Part shown: positions 1-9,124 of the stretch, one piece after another
Position numbering within the stretch: position 1 is the stretch's first letter
Layout of the letters: each line of letters opens with the position of its first letter
NCBI GenBank assembly: GCA_902600245.1
Contig: CACKIQ010000003.1
Location: forward strand, 1-51,764
Origin: an uncultured Pelagibacteraceae bacterium
GTDB taxonomy: Bacteria; Pseudomonadota; Alphaproteobacteria; Pelagibacterales; Pelagibacteraceae
Direction of reading: 5' to 3'
DNA length: 51,764 nt
The notes under the pieces: generated by a model
Seen by the model: the letters and a program-made list of their open reading frames with translations, nothing else
What the model was told of the DNA's origin: nothing
The model's database searches: none
Program-made: the position numbers and the translations under genes

Positions 1-51
1 TATTTGTTTTGTCATAGACTATTAAATATTAATATTAATTGAGGGGTATAC

Positions 52-996
52 ATGAAAAAAATAATATCATTACTATCTGCTCTAGTGATTTCTGTTGTAA
101 GTTTTGCGGGAATTTCTAACGCTGATAGCAAGAAGCCTATCGTTATCCCAACTCATAACTGGTCAAGTCAAATTGTAATGGCTTATGTTATTGGTGGGAT
201 TTTCGAAAGTATGGGCAATAACGTTAAATACGTTAACGCAGACTCTCAAGCAGTTTATGAGTCAATTAGAATTGGAGATGTAACTATATCTCACGAGGTA
301 TGGGAATCTGCATTTGGTAAATCTTTTACTACAGCTTTAGATAAAGGTGGTTTATTAGATTGGGGTGATCATGAAGCAAGAACTCTTGAGGATATGGGAT
401 ATCCAAACTGGGTTGCTGAAAAAGGATTATGCCCAGGTTTACCAGACTGGACAGCTTTAAAAAATCCAGATTGTGCTAAAAACTTTACAACACCTGACTC
501 ACCAGATGGAAAAGGAAGAATGTTGGAAGGTCCACAAACTTGGCATGGTGATTTAATTCCGCAAAGAGTTGATGCACTAGGTTTAGGTGATTTATGGTGG
601 GTTAAATTTGCTGGAAGTGCCGATGCACTTTGGGCAGAATTAGCTGCAGCTGAAAAAGAAGGAAGAGGAACAATTATCTTCAACTGGACGCCTAACTTCA
701 CAGATGGTGCTGGTTTTACATTTATTGACTTCCCTCCATACACAGCTGGTTGCAGACCAGAAGATGGTGGAGATGGTAAATGTGGTTCTCCTGATGGATA
801 CTTGAAAAAAGCAGTTCATGAGGATTTCCCAAAAACTCATCCTGATGCAGCAGCAGCGTTCAAGAAAATGTCGTTCTCTACAAGTCAAATTGGTGCAATG
901 GCAGCTTTAGTTGACGTTGACAAAATGACTCACGAAGATGCAGCTAAAAAATGGTTAGCTGACAACGAGTCAGTTTGGAAAGCATTCGTTAAATAA
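52..996 (+). CDS. OpuAC/ProX-type ABC transporter substrate-binding protein (glycine betaine/TMAO/proline class)
   Basis: Signal peptide, then IVIPTHNWSSQIVMAYVIGGIFESMG and Trp-rich aromatic pocket segments typical of OpuAC; gaggggt RBS upstream; compatible ATPase and permease downstream. Confidence 0.9.
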   Translation: MKKIISLLSALVISVVSFAGISNADSKKPIVIPTHNWSSQIVMAYVIGGIFESMGNNVKYVNADSQAVYESIRIGDVTISHEVWESAFGKSFTTALDKGGLLDWGDHEARTLEDMGYPNWVAEKGLCPGLPDWTALKNPDCAKNFTTPDSPDGKGRMLEGPQTWHGDLIPQRVDALGLGDLWWVKFAGSADALWAELAAAEKEGRGTIIFNWTPNFTDGAGFTFIDFPPYTAGCRPEDGGDGKCGSPDGYLKKAVHEDFPKTHPDAAAAFKKMSFSTSQIGAMAALVDVDKMTHEDAAKKWLADNESVWKAFVK

Positions 997-1020
997 GGAT
1001 TAAAGTTAAAAATTTAAAAT

Positions 1021-1053
1021 CTCCCCCAACTTGTTGGGGGGGATTTTTTTTTA
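1021..1053 (+). terminator. Rho-independent terminator after the binding-protein gene
   Basis: tcccccaa-cttg-ttggggggga followed by ttttttttt. Confidence 0.9.
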
Positions 1054-1077
1054 TATGTTTTTGTGTAAAATGACCTC

Positions 1078-1455
1078 ATGAAAAAATTTCTACTTTTAGT
1101 ATTTTTAAGCTTTTTAATAAGCTCTTCTGTATTTGCTCGTAGTACTGGCTGCAAAGAAGGAAATTGTGATAATGGTTATGGTAAGTGGGTTTATACTGAT
1201 AAAACGACTTATGAAGGGGAGTGGGTTTCAACAAAAAAAGAAGGACAAGGTATAGAGACTTGGCCAAATGGATATATTTATAAAGGAGAATTTAAAAATA
1301 GTGTTTGGAGCGGAATTGGAACATTAACATTTCCTGATGGCTCCACTTATGAAGGAGAGTGGGCAAATGGTTTTATGAATGGTCAAGGAACATTTACTTG
1401 GGCAGATGGAAAACAAAAATCAGGTGTTTGGAAAAACGGTAAGTTACAAGAATAA
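1078..1455 (+). CDS. Secreted MORN-repeat protein
   Basis: Signal peptide; repeats YEGEWVSTKKEGQGIETWPNGYIYKGEFKNSVWSGIGTLTFPDGSTYEGEW. Confidence 0.85.
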   Translation: MKKFLLLVFLSFLISSSVFARSTGCKEGNCDNGYGKWVYTDKTTYEGEWVSTKKEGQGIETWPNGYIYKGEFKNSVWSGIGTLTFPDGSTYEGEWANGFMNGQGTFTWADGKQKSGVWKNGKLQE

Positions 1456-2006
1456 TGTCAAAGGAAAATTATTTAAATAAAATAAAAGATTTACCTGAGT
1501 CTTTAAGACAATTCATTGGTCTTATAATTATTACGCTTATTGTAATCATCTCATTTAGTATTTTAAATGGAATTTTTGGACAAGGTGATGATTTAGTAAA
1601 AAGGATGAAGTTAGAGGAAGAGAGAATTGCTGAGGAAAAAAAACTTAGTGAGTTAATATCTAAATTACCTTCAGGTATATTAGTATCTTTTGATGGAACT
1701 GATCACTACAAATTAACTGATGAGGTATATGAACAAGTATGTAAAGCTACTAAGCTTATTCCTCAAAGAGCAATAATGGGTGCAAATTTTTTAAATTTTA
1801 GAGCTCATGAGCTATATACAATAAATGGAAACAAAATTGATGAAACTTTTGTGAAATGGGATCAAGCAAAAGGAAAATGTTTTGCAGGTTTTACCGTTAG
1901 TGGAAATAATGTAGGTGTTAATGAAAGTATCACTATAAGTGGTGAGGCATTAAGTTTTTTAAGCACTGGAATTGACACAAGAGTTTATTTTATTAAAAAT
2001 TTTTAA
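1455..2006 (+). CDS. Hypothetical protein with one N-terminal TM segment
   Basis: Start overlaps the MORN stop; hydrophobic FIGLIIITLIVIISFSILNGIF; no family recognised. Confidence 0.7.
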   Translation: MSKENYLNKIKDLPESLRQFIGLIIITLIVIISFSILNGIFGQGDDLVKRMKLEEERIAEEKKLSELISKLPSGILVSFDGTDHYKLTDEVYEQVCKATKLIPQRAIMGANFLNFRAHELYTINGNKIDETFVKWDQAKGKCFAGFTVSGNNVGVNESITISGEALSFLSTGIDTRVYFIKNF

Positions 2007-2071
2007 TTAGAAAGGGTTACAATTATTAACATTTTAATTTTAAAGAATTTAATGTAACTTTGATACAATTT

Positions 2072-3103
2072 ATGTCTGAGACAGTAATTAAATGTGAGTC
2101 TGTTTATAAAATTTTTGGTCAAAATGCACAAAAAATGCTTGCTGACTCAAATGGAAATGTCGATGCAAAAACTTTTCAAGAAAACGGGTGTATAGTTGGA
2201 GTAAACAATGCTTCTTTTGAGGTTGCAAAAGGAGAAATGTTGGTTGTTATGGGATTATCTGGTTCGGGCAAATCAACCTTGCTAAGATGCATATCAAGAT
2301 TAACAGAAGCAACAGGTGGAAAAATTTTTATAGAGGGTCAAGATTTACTTGAGTTAAATAACAAAGAACTAATTGAGCTTAGAAGAAATAAAATGGGCAT
2401 GGTGTTTCAAAGTTTTGCTTTGCTGCCTCATAAAACAGTTGTTGAAAATATTGCTTTTCCACTGCAGATAAAAGGTACTAATACTGAAGAAAGTATCAAT
2501 CGAGCAATGGAAATGGTAAAACTGGTTGGCTTAGATGGAAGAGAAAACTATTTCCCAAGAGAACTTTCAGGCGGGCAACAACAAAGAGTAGGGATCGCAA
2601 GGTCATTAGCAGTAGAGCCTGACATATGGTTTTTAGATGAACCTTTTTCTGCATTAGATCCATTAATAAGAAAAGAAATGCAGGATGAATTTTTAAGACT
2701 TCAGGAAAAATTACAAAAAACAATTATGTTCATTACACATGATTTTGATGAAGCATTAAAGCTAGCTGATCGAATAGCAATCATGAAAGATGGAATAATT
2801 GAACAATTAGACACACCCGCAAACATCGTATTAAATCCAGCAACCGAATATGTAAGAAAGTTTACTGAGGAAGTACCGAGAGAGAAAGTTTTGATTATTG
2901 AGGATGTAATGGATGCTTCAAGTAAAGATAATTTAGGGGATTTAAAAGTATCAAAAGATGAAATTATAGAAAATGTTGCAGAAAAAATACTTACTCAAGA
3001 AAAATTAGTAGGAGTAGTTGATTCAAATAATAATATTGTAGGGTCAATTAAACCTTCAAAAATAATAGATACAGTTTTTGGAGGAAGAAAAAACGGTAGT
3101 TAA
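2072..3103 (+). CDS. proV: ProV/OpuAA-type ABC transporter ATPase
   Basis: Walker A GLSGSGKST, signature LSGGQQQRVGIARSLA, Walker B IWFLDEP, C-terminal CBS-like tail. ATG at 2072 preferred over TTG at 2060. Confidence 0.92.
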   Translation: MSETVIKCESVYKIFGQNAQKMLADSNGNVDAKTFQENGCIVGVNNASFEVAKGEMLVVMGLSGSGKSTLLRCISRLTEATGGKIFIEGQDLLELNNKELIELRRNKMGMVFQSFALLPHKTVVENIAFPLQIKGTNTEESINRAMEMVKLVGLDGRENYFPRELSGGQQQRVGIARSLAVEPDIWFLDEPFSALDPLIRKEMQDEFLRLQEKLQKTIMFITHDFDEALKLADRIAIMKDGIIEQLDTPANIVLNPATEYVRKFTEEVPREKVLIIEDVMDASSKDNLGDLKVSKDEIIENVAEKILTQEKLVGVVDSNNNIVGSIKPSKIIDTVFGGRKNGS

Positions 3104-3106
3104 AAT

Positions 3107-5260
3107 ATGGAGTATCTAAAAAAATATCCAAAATTATTTCAATGGTTATTTTTGTTAATTGTATTTTTTGGTTTATGTTTTGCAATTGATGTTCCTGAAA
3201 CTTACAAATTTATAAGAGGTCAAGCAGAATTTGTTAAAGACCCAAATCAAAGTGTTTACTTTTTTCTAGGTAAAGAGGTTAGGTATTATGCCTTTGATGT
3301 ATTTTGGAGATTGCCCCCACTTCTAGGATGGCTGCCTATTTGGATAAATGACTCTTTATTTTTCTTAATGAATGAGTGGATGCCTATGGAGTTTTGGAAC
3401 GAAGATACTCAAGAATTTAAAACTCGACCACTACTATTAGAGATAAGTAGAAATTTAACTTCATTTATGACTTTTTTAATTGAATTAATTAGAGAGATTT
3501 TGCTTGGAGGTTTAGAAACTATCGTTGCATTTACTAGCTGGGATTTTATTGATGCTTATCCTTGGTTAGAATTGCCAGGTTTACCTTGGACAATTGTTGC
3601 GGCTGGAGCAGCGATACTTTCTTATAAATTAAGTGGAAAAGGATTGGCTTTGTTTGCAGGGTTAACAATGATCTATATTTCTATATTTGGTCAATGGAAA
3701 CCCTCAATGCAAACACTTTCTTTTATACTTGTAGCAGCTCCACTTTCATTTATTTTTGGTCTAGGTTTAGGTATTGCAGCTTATAAAAGTAAACGTGTTG
3801 AAAAAGCATTATACCCAATTCTTCTGGTGATGCAGACTATGCCACAATACGCTGTATTAGTTCCTGCACTTGTTTTATTTGGAGTTGGTGATCATGCTGC
3901 TGTAATCATTACTATGGTCGTTGCAGTTCCACCAATGATATTATTAACAATATTGGGATTAAGAGCCATACCGCCGGAAGTAATTGAAGCAGGAAGAATG
4001 AGTGGGTGTACTAATTGGCAATTAATGTTCAAGGTGTTAATTCCTACAGCAAGACGAGATATTTTAATTGGAGTTAACCAAGTTATAATGGTTTGTTTTT
4101 CAATGGCAGTTATATCTGCCTTCATTGGTGCGAAAGGTTTAGGATTTAATTTATTGTTAGCTTTGAACCAACTTAATATTGGTTTAGCATTAGAAGCAGG
4201 ATTGTGTATTAGTTTAATTGCAATTCTTCTAGATAAAATGTCTTTAGCTTGGGCAAATAAACAAACAGATTACTTTGGTAATTTGACATTTTTCCAAAGA
4301 AATAAAAACGTAATATTTTTTGCAGCTTCATTCGTAATTGGAATAATTCTTGCATATGTTGGGACTTTTATTTTTAAAGGTAGTTTTAATTACTTGTTTG
4401 AAATTCCTCATAATAAAGGAATATCAACAGCGGATTTTTGGAATAAAGGAGTTGATTGGATTTTTGATACTTTTTTCGTCTATATTAAAGCATTCAATAC
4501 ATGGTTAATTCAAGATGTGCTTCAGCCAATGAGGGCTTTATACTTAAGAATGCCTGCAGTTGCTACATTGGTGCTAGCAGTTGGAGCAGGATATTTAATA
4601 GGCGGAATTCGTTCAGCATTAGTTGTTGCTGCTTTGACTTTATTTATAGCATTAAGTCCATGGTGGGATAGAGCGTTAGTCACATTATATATGGCAACTT
4701 TTGGAGTAGTTATTTCTTGTTTAATAGGATTTACAGTTGGAACATTATGTTTTCAGAATAAAAAATCTGCGGCGTTTATGCTGGGTGTTTGTGATATTTT
4801 TCAGACATTTCCATCATTTGTATATTTAATTCCTGTAATGATGCTTTTTGGAATTACAGATACTTCTGTATTAATTGCAGTAATTGTCTATGCCACAATT
4901 CCTGCAACAAGGTATACAATTGAAGGTTTAAGAAGCGTTCCTGTTGGTTTACATGAGGCCGCAACAATGTCTGGAGTTAATAAATTTCAAAGATTAACAA
5001 AAATTGAATTTCCATTAGCATTCCCACACATGATGCTTGGTCTAAATCAAACAATCGTTTTTGCTTTGTTTATGGTTATAATAGGAGCATTTATTGGAAC
5101 AGAGGATTTGGGTCAGTATATATTAAAAGCACTTTCAGATAAAAATGGAGCAGGAATCGGTTTAACTTTAGGTATCTGTGTTGCATTTATAGGTTTAATT
5201 TTTGACAACTTAATAAGAACTTGGGTTGGAAAAAGAAAAAAACATCTTGGTATAGATTAG
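3107..5260 (+). CDS. proW: ProW/OpuAB-type permease with two fused permease domains (717 aa)
   Basis: Two EAA-loop regions: EVIEAGRMSGCTNWQLMFKVLIPTARRDILIGVNQ and GLHEAATMSGVNKFQRLTKIEFPLAFPHMMLGLNQ. Confidence 0.9.
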   Translation: MEYLKKYPKLFQWLFLLIVFFGLCFAIDVPETYKFIRGQAEFVKDPNQSVYFFLGKEVRYYAFDVFWRLPPLLGWLPIWINDSLFFLMNEWMPMEFWNEDTQEFKTRPLLLEISRNLTSFMTFLIELIREILLGGLETIVAFTSWDFIDAYPWLELPGLPWTIVAAGAAILSYKLSGKGLALFAGLTMIYISIFGQWKPSMQTLSFILVAAPLSFIFGLGLGIAAYKSKRVEKALYPILLVMQTMPQYAVLVPALVLFGVGDHAAVIITMVVAVPPMILLTILGLRAIPPEVIEAGRMSGCTNWQLMFKVLIPTARRDILIGVNQVIMVCFSMAVISAFIGAKGLGFNLLLALNQLNIGLALEAGLCISLIAILLDKMSLAWANKQTDYFGNLTFFQRNKNVIFFAASFVIGIILAYVGTFIFKGSFNYLFEIPHNKGISTADFWNKGVDWIFDTFFVYIKAFNTWLIQDVLQPMRALYLRMPAVATLVLAVGAGYLIGGIRSALVVAALTLFIALSPWWDRALVTLYMATFGVVISCLIGFTVGTLCFQNKKSAAFMLGVCDIFQTFPSFVYLIPVMMLFGITDTSVLIAVIVYATIPATRYTIEGLRSVPVGLHEAATMSGVNKFQRLTKIEFPLAFPHMMLGLNQTIVFALFMVIIGAFIGTEDLGQYILKALSDKNGAGIGLTLGICVAFIGLIFDNLIRTWVGKRKKHLGID

Positions 5261-5264
5261 TATT

Positions 5265-6743
5265 TTGAAAAAATATATTATTTCGATAGACCAGGGGACA
5301 ACTTCCTCGAGGGTAGTGCTTTTTGATATCAAAGGCAATATTCGATTTATATCTCAATACGAATTTAAACAATACTTTCCAAGAAATGGTTGGGTAGAGC
5401 ACAACCCAAATGAAATTTGGCTGACAACATTTAAAGCATTAAAACAAGTAATCAAAAAAGCAAAAAGTTTAAAAGGACATATACTTACAATTGGAATTAC
5501 AAATCAAAGAGAAACTACAATTTTATGGAATAAAAAAACTGGAAAACCAATTTATAATGCAATTGTTTGGCAAGATAGGAGAACACAGGAATATTGTAAA
5601 TCTCTTAAGAATAAAAATTATGAAAATATTTTTAGAAAAAAAACCGGATTATTTATAGATCCTTATTTTTCTGCTACTAAAATAAAATGGATTTTAGATA
5701 ATGTAAAAGTTTCAAAAAAGTTAGTAAAAACAAATAATTTATTATTTGGTACAGTAGACACCTTTTTAATCTGGAAACTAACTAAAGGTAAACAGCATTT
5801 AACCGAAGCTACTAATGCAAGCAGAACTATGTTGTTTAATATTAATAACAATAAATGGGATAATGAAATTTTACAGAAATTAAAAATTCCAAAGAATATT
5901 TTGCCAGAGGTAAAAAATTCTGCAGATAATTTTGGCAAAACAGATAAGAGAGTTACTGGAAAAGAAATATCCATTTCAGCTGTTTTAGGAGATCAACAAG
6001 CTGCAGCTGTAGGACAGGCTTGTTTTGAAAAAGGATCAACTAAAAGCACTTATGGTACAGGCGCTTTTATAATAATGAATACTGGAACAAAAAAAATTTA
6101 TTCAAAAAATAAATTATTAACCACAATTTGTTATCGATTGAATAATAAAACTACGTATGCTCTAGAGGGATCTATTTTCATAGCTGGAGCGGGTGTGCAA
6201 TGGTTAAGAGATAAAATTAAACTAATTAAAAATGCTTACGAAACTGAAAAAATAGCTAAATCAACAAAAAGTAACGATGAAGTTTATGTTGTCCCAGCTT
6301 TTAGCGGAATAGGCGCCCCTTACTGGAGACCTGATGCAAGAGGTTTGATAACAGGTCTTACAAGAGATAGTAATTGGAAAACCTTAGTTAGAGCAACCGT
6401 AGAGGCAGTTGCTTATCAAAGTAATGACTTATTTTATTCAATGAATGAAGATGGTTTAAAACCAAGAATACTTAAAATTGATGGTGGTATGGTAGCTAAT
6501 AATTGGTTTTCACAATTTTTGGCAAATATAATTAATTTAAAAGTAGTTCGACCTAAAATTTTAGAAACAACTGCACTCGGAGTTGCAATGTTAGCAGGTT
6601 ACCAAATTGGAGAATTTAAATCATTAAATCATATTAAAAATACATGGAGAAAAGATAAGGAATTTATACCAAAAATTGATAAAAAATTGAGAAATCACTT
6701 ATTGCAAGGTTGGCAGCAAGCAATTAAAAAAACTTTAGCATAA
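5265..6743 (+). CDS. glpK: Glycerol kinase (FGGY family)
   Basis: SIDQGTTSSRVVLFD, GITNQRETTILWNKKTGKPIYNAIVWQDRRT, VLGDQQAAAVGQ, GTGAFIIMNTG. TTG start. Confidence 0.93.
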   Translation: MKKYIISIDQGTTSSRVVLFDIKGNIRFISQYEFKQYFPRNGWVEHNPNEIWLTTFKALKQVIKKAKSLKGHILTIGITNQRETTILWNKKTGKPIYNAIVWQDRRTQEYCKSLKNKNYENIFRKKTGLFIDPYFSATKIKWILDNVKVSKKLVKTNNLLFGTVDTFLIWKLTKGKQHLTEATNASRTMLFNINNNKWDNEILQKLKIPKNILPEVKNSADNFGKTDKRVTGKEISISAVLGDQQAAAVGQACFEKGSTKSTYGTGAFIIMNTGTKKIYSKNKLLTTICYRLNNKTTYALEGSIFIAGAGVQWLRDKIKLIKNAYETEKIAKSTKSNDEVYVVPAFSGIGAPYWRPDARGLITGLTRDSNWKTLVRATVEAVAYQSNDLFYSMNEDGLKPRILKIDGGMVANNWFSQFLANIINLKVVRPKILETTALGVAMLAGYQIGEFKSLNHIKNTWRKDKEFIPKIDKKLRNHLLQGWQQAIKKTLA

Positions 6744-6748
6744 TATTT

Positions 6749-7711
6749 ATGAAAAAAGTTTTAATAATTGGAGCAGGGGCAATGGGCGCAGCTTTTTCTG
6801 TTCCTTTAATTGACAATAATCAAAAAGTAACTTTGACTGAACCATATAATCTAAATTTACTAAAAAAATTAAAAAATAAAAAAAAATTTCACCCAGCTCT
6901 AAAAATTAACTTATCAAATAAACTTAATCTTAAGAAATTTAGTCCTGAACTTTTGAATGATAAATGGGATTTGATAGTTGTTGCTGTAAGCTCAGTAGGT
7001 ATAGACATGATAAGAAATTATCTAAAAGATCTTAAACAAAAAACGTTAATACTTGTTTTAACAAAAGGTTTAAAATTTCAAAAAAAAAGTAAAAAATTAA
7101 TTAGTATGTCTGAGCAATTAAATCAAAATAAAAAGAATTTGAACATTTCAATATTAAAAGGACCTTGTTTAGCAAAAGAATTAGCAAGGAAGGTAAAAAG
7201 TTATACTGTAATAGCAAATAAAAATATAAGTATTGCAAAAAAAATTGGAAAAATGATTTCAACTCATTATTACAAAACAGAATATTCATCAGATGTAAAA
7301 GGTATTGAGTTTTCCTCTGCTATTAAGAATATTTATTCGATGATAATTGGATCGGGTCAAGGAAATAATACTTCATCTGCTTTATTCAGTAAATCAATAG
7401 ATGAAATGAAATACTTAATTAAATTTTTTAGAGGAAGAGAAGAAACAGTATATGGTTTAGCTGGTATTGGAGACCTTTATGTGAGTGCTGTAGGTGGCAG
7501 AAATAGCAAAATGGGAGAATACTTAAGTAAAGGATTTTCTTTTAAAAATGCAAAAAACAAATTTATGAGAAATGATACCATTGAAGGAGCTGATTTAGCC
7601 AATGAAATTGCACCCTACATTTTAAGAAAAATTAATAAGAAAAAAATCCCACTAATGATTGCATTATTAAATGTGATTACTAAAAATAAAAAATTAAAAA
7701 TAAATTATTAA
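6749..7711 (+). CDS. gpsA: NAD(P)-dependent glycerol-3-phosphate dehydrogenase (GpsA-like)
   Basis: VLIIGAGAMGAAFSVPL; LTKGLKF; KGPCLAKELA; EFSSAIKNIYSMIIGSGQG; GIGDLYVSAVGGRN. Confidence 0.8.
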   Translation: MKKVLIIGAGAMGAAFSVPLIDNNQKVTLTEPYNLNLLKKLKNKKKFHPALKINLSNKLNLKKFSPELLNDKWDLIVVAVSSVGIDMIRNYLKDLKQKTLILVLTKGLKFQKKSKKLISMSEQLNQNKKNLNISILKGPCLAKELARKVKSYTVIANKNISIAKKIGKMISTHYYKTEYSSDVKGIEFSSAIKNIYSMIIGSGQGNNTSSALFSKSIDEMKYLIKFFRGREETVYGLAGIGDLYVSAVGGRNSKMGEYLSKGFSFKNAKNKFMRNDTIEGADLANEIAPYILRKINKKKIPLMIALLNVITKNKKLKINY

Positions 7712-7715
7712 ATTT

Positions 7716-9047
7716 TTATTTGTTTAAAAAAGTTTCCATTGAGTCATCCATTGCTTTTTCCCAAGGTGTGTGATGGATTGGTGCAACAGATCCAGTTACA
7801 GGAGACGAAAACGATTTATTTCTATAAGTGAGAATGTCTTCCACTTTATGATGTTCCCAGTCTTTAAAATGTTTTCTAATTAATTCAAAATCTATTTCAG
7901 GATAATCAGACATATCATGAAGCTCCTTGGTATATTCTGTTTGAAAATCAATCATTTGATCAGGATTTTCCAGTTTTTCTTCCATTGAAACCCATTTGTT
8001 AATGTCTTTATCTATTTCCTCATTACTAGGCATTTTTATTTTGCCCATGATCACATCTCTTGCATACCATCCTTGACAATCAAACATATTAAAAGTGTGA
8101 AACTGATCCTGCATTCCTAAATATAAAAGTTTATGATTATCTTGCCACACAACTCCTTTGTAAAGTTTTGGTGGATATAATCTGTTATGTGTTTTTAATT
8201 TTAAGCTTTCATCTAAAAATGGGAAATGATGCAAATATCCAGTACACAAAATAACTACGTCAGCATTTTGTTCTGTTCCATCTTTAAATATGGCTTTTTT
8301 GCCTTCTAACCTGTCTAAGTAATGAACTTCTTTCATACCTTTTGGCCACTTGAAACCCATTGGGTTATGCCTGTAACCGATTGTTACACTTTTAGCACCA
8401 TACTTATTACATTGTAGAGCCACATCTTCTGCAGAATAACTGCTCCCTAAAACAATTACATCTTTTCCTCTAAATTCTTCAGCATCTCTAAAATCATGTG
8501 AGTGCATTATTCTTCCTGGAAAAGAACTCATTCCTTCATATTCAGGAATAAAAGGTACGGAAAAATGACCCGTCGAGACCACCACATAATCAAACGTTTC
8601 ATTTAAAATTTTATTATTTACTTTGTCCTGGTAGCTAATTTCAAACTTATCATTTTTATAAACAGTATTTGTAACTCTTGTATTAAATTTAATCTTACTT
8701 TTTATATTTCCTTTGCTCACTCTTCCTAAAATATAATCTTGTAGCACCTCTCTTGGAGGGAAAGAGGGAATTGGTTTTCCAAAATGTTCATCAAAAGAAT
8801 AATCAGCAAATTCTAAACACTCTTTAGGTCCATTAGACCATAAGTATCTGTACATACTGTTAGGCACAGGATCTCCGTATTGATCTGAACCAGTTCTCCA
8901 GTTGTAGTTCCATAAACCACCCCAACTTTCTTGTTTTTCAAAGCAAACTATTTGAGGAATTTTTTCTCCTTTATTTTCTAAATGCTCAAATGCTCTTAAA
9001 ATTGAAAGTCCACATGGACCAGCTCCTATGATTGCTACTTTTGACAT
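7716..9047 (-). CDS. tmm: Flavin-containing monooxygenase, probable trimethylamine monooxygenase
   Basis: MSKVAIIGAGPCGLSILRAFE; ESWGGLWNYNWRTGSDQYGDPVPNSMYRYLWSNGPKECLEFADYSF; FSVPFIPEYEGMSSFPGRIMHSHDFRD; second Rossmann motif VLGSSYSAED. Start set at 9047 rather than 9095. Confidence 0.85.
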   Translation of the reverse strand: MSKVAIIGAGPCGLSILRAFEHLENKGEKIPQIVCFEKQESWGGLWNYNWRTGSDQYGDPVPNSMYRYLWSNGPKECLEFADYSFDEHFGKPIPSFPPREVLQDYILGRVSKGNIKSKIKFNTRVTNTVYKNDKFEISYQDKVNNKILNETFDYVVVSTGHFSVPFIPEYEGMSSFPGRIMHSHDFRDAEEFRGKDVIVLGSSYSAEDVALQCNKYGAKSVTIGYRHNPMGFKWPKGMKEVHYLDRLEGKKAIFKDGTEQNADVVILCTGYLHHFPFLDESLKLKTHNRLYPPKLYKGVVWQDNHKLLYLGMQDQFHTFNMFDCQGWYARDVIMGKIKMPSNEEIDKDINKWVSMEEKLENPDQMIDFQTEYTKELHDMSDYPEIDFELIRKHFKDWEHHKVEDILTYRNKSFSSPVTGSVAPIHHTPWEKAMDDSMETFLNK

Positions 9048-9124
9048 AGAATTTTTCCTATCATTAATAAATTTATAAATATATCTTAATACCAATTTAA
9101 AAAAAAATAAAATTATATTTTGCT

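Noticed and set aside
369-743. 124-aa minus-strand ORF antisense to the OpuAC gene
   Set aside because: Fully inside a confidently assigned gene; composition mirrors the sense codons; no recognisable domain.
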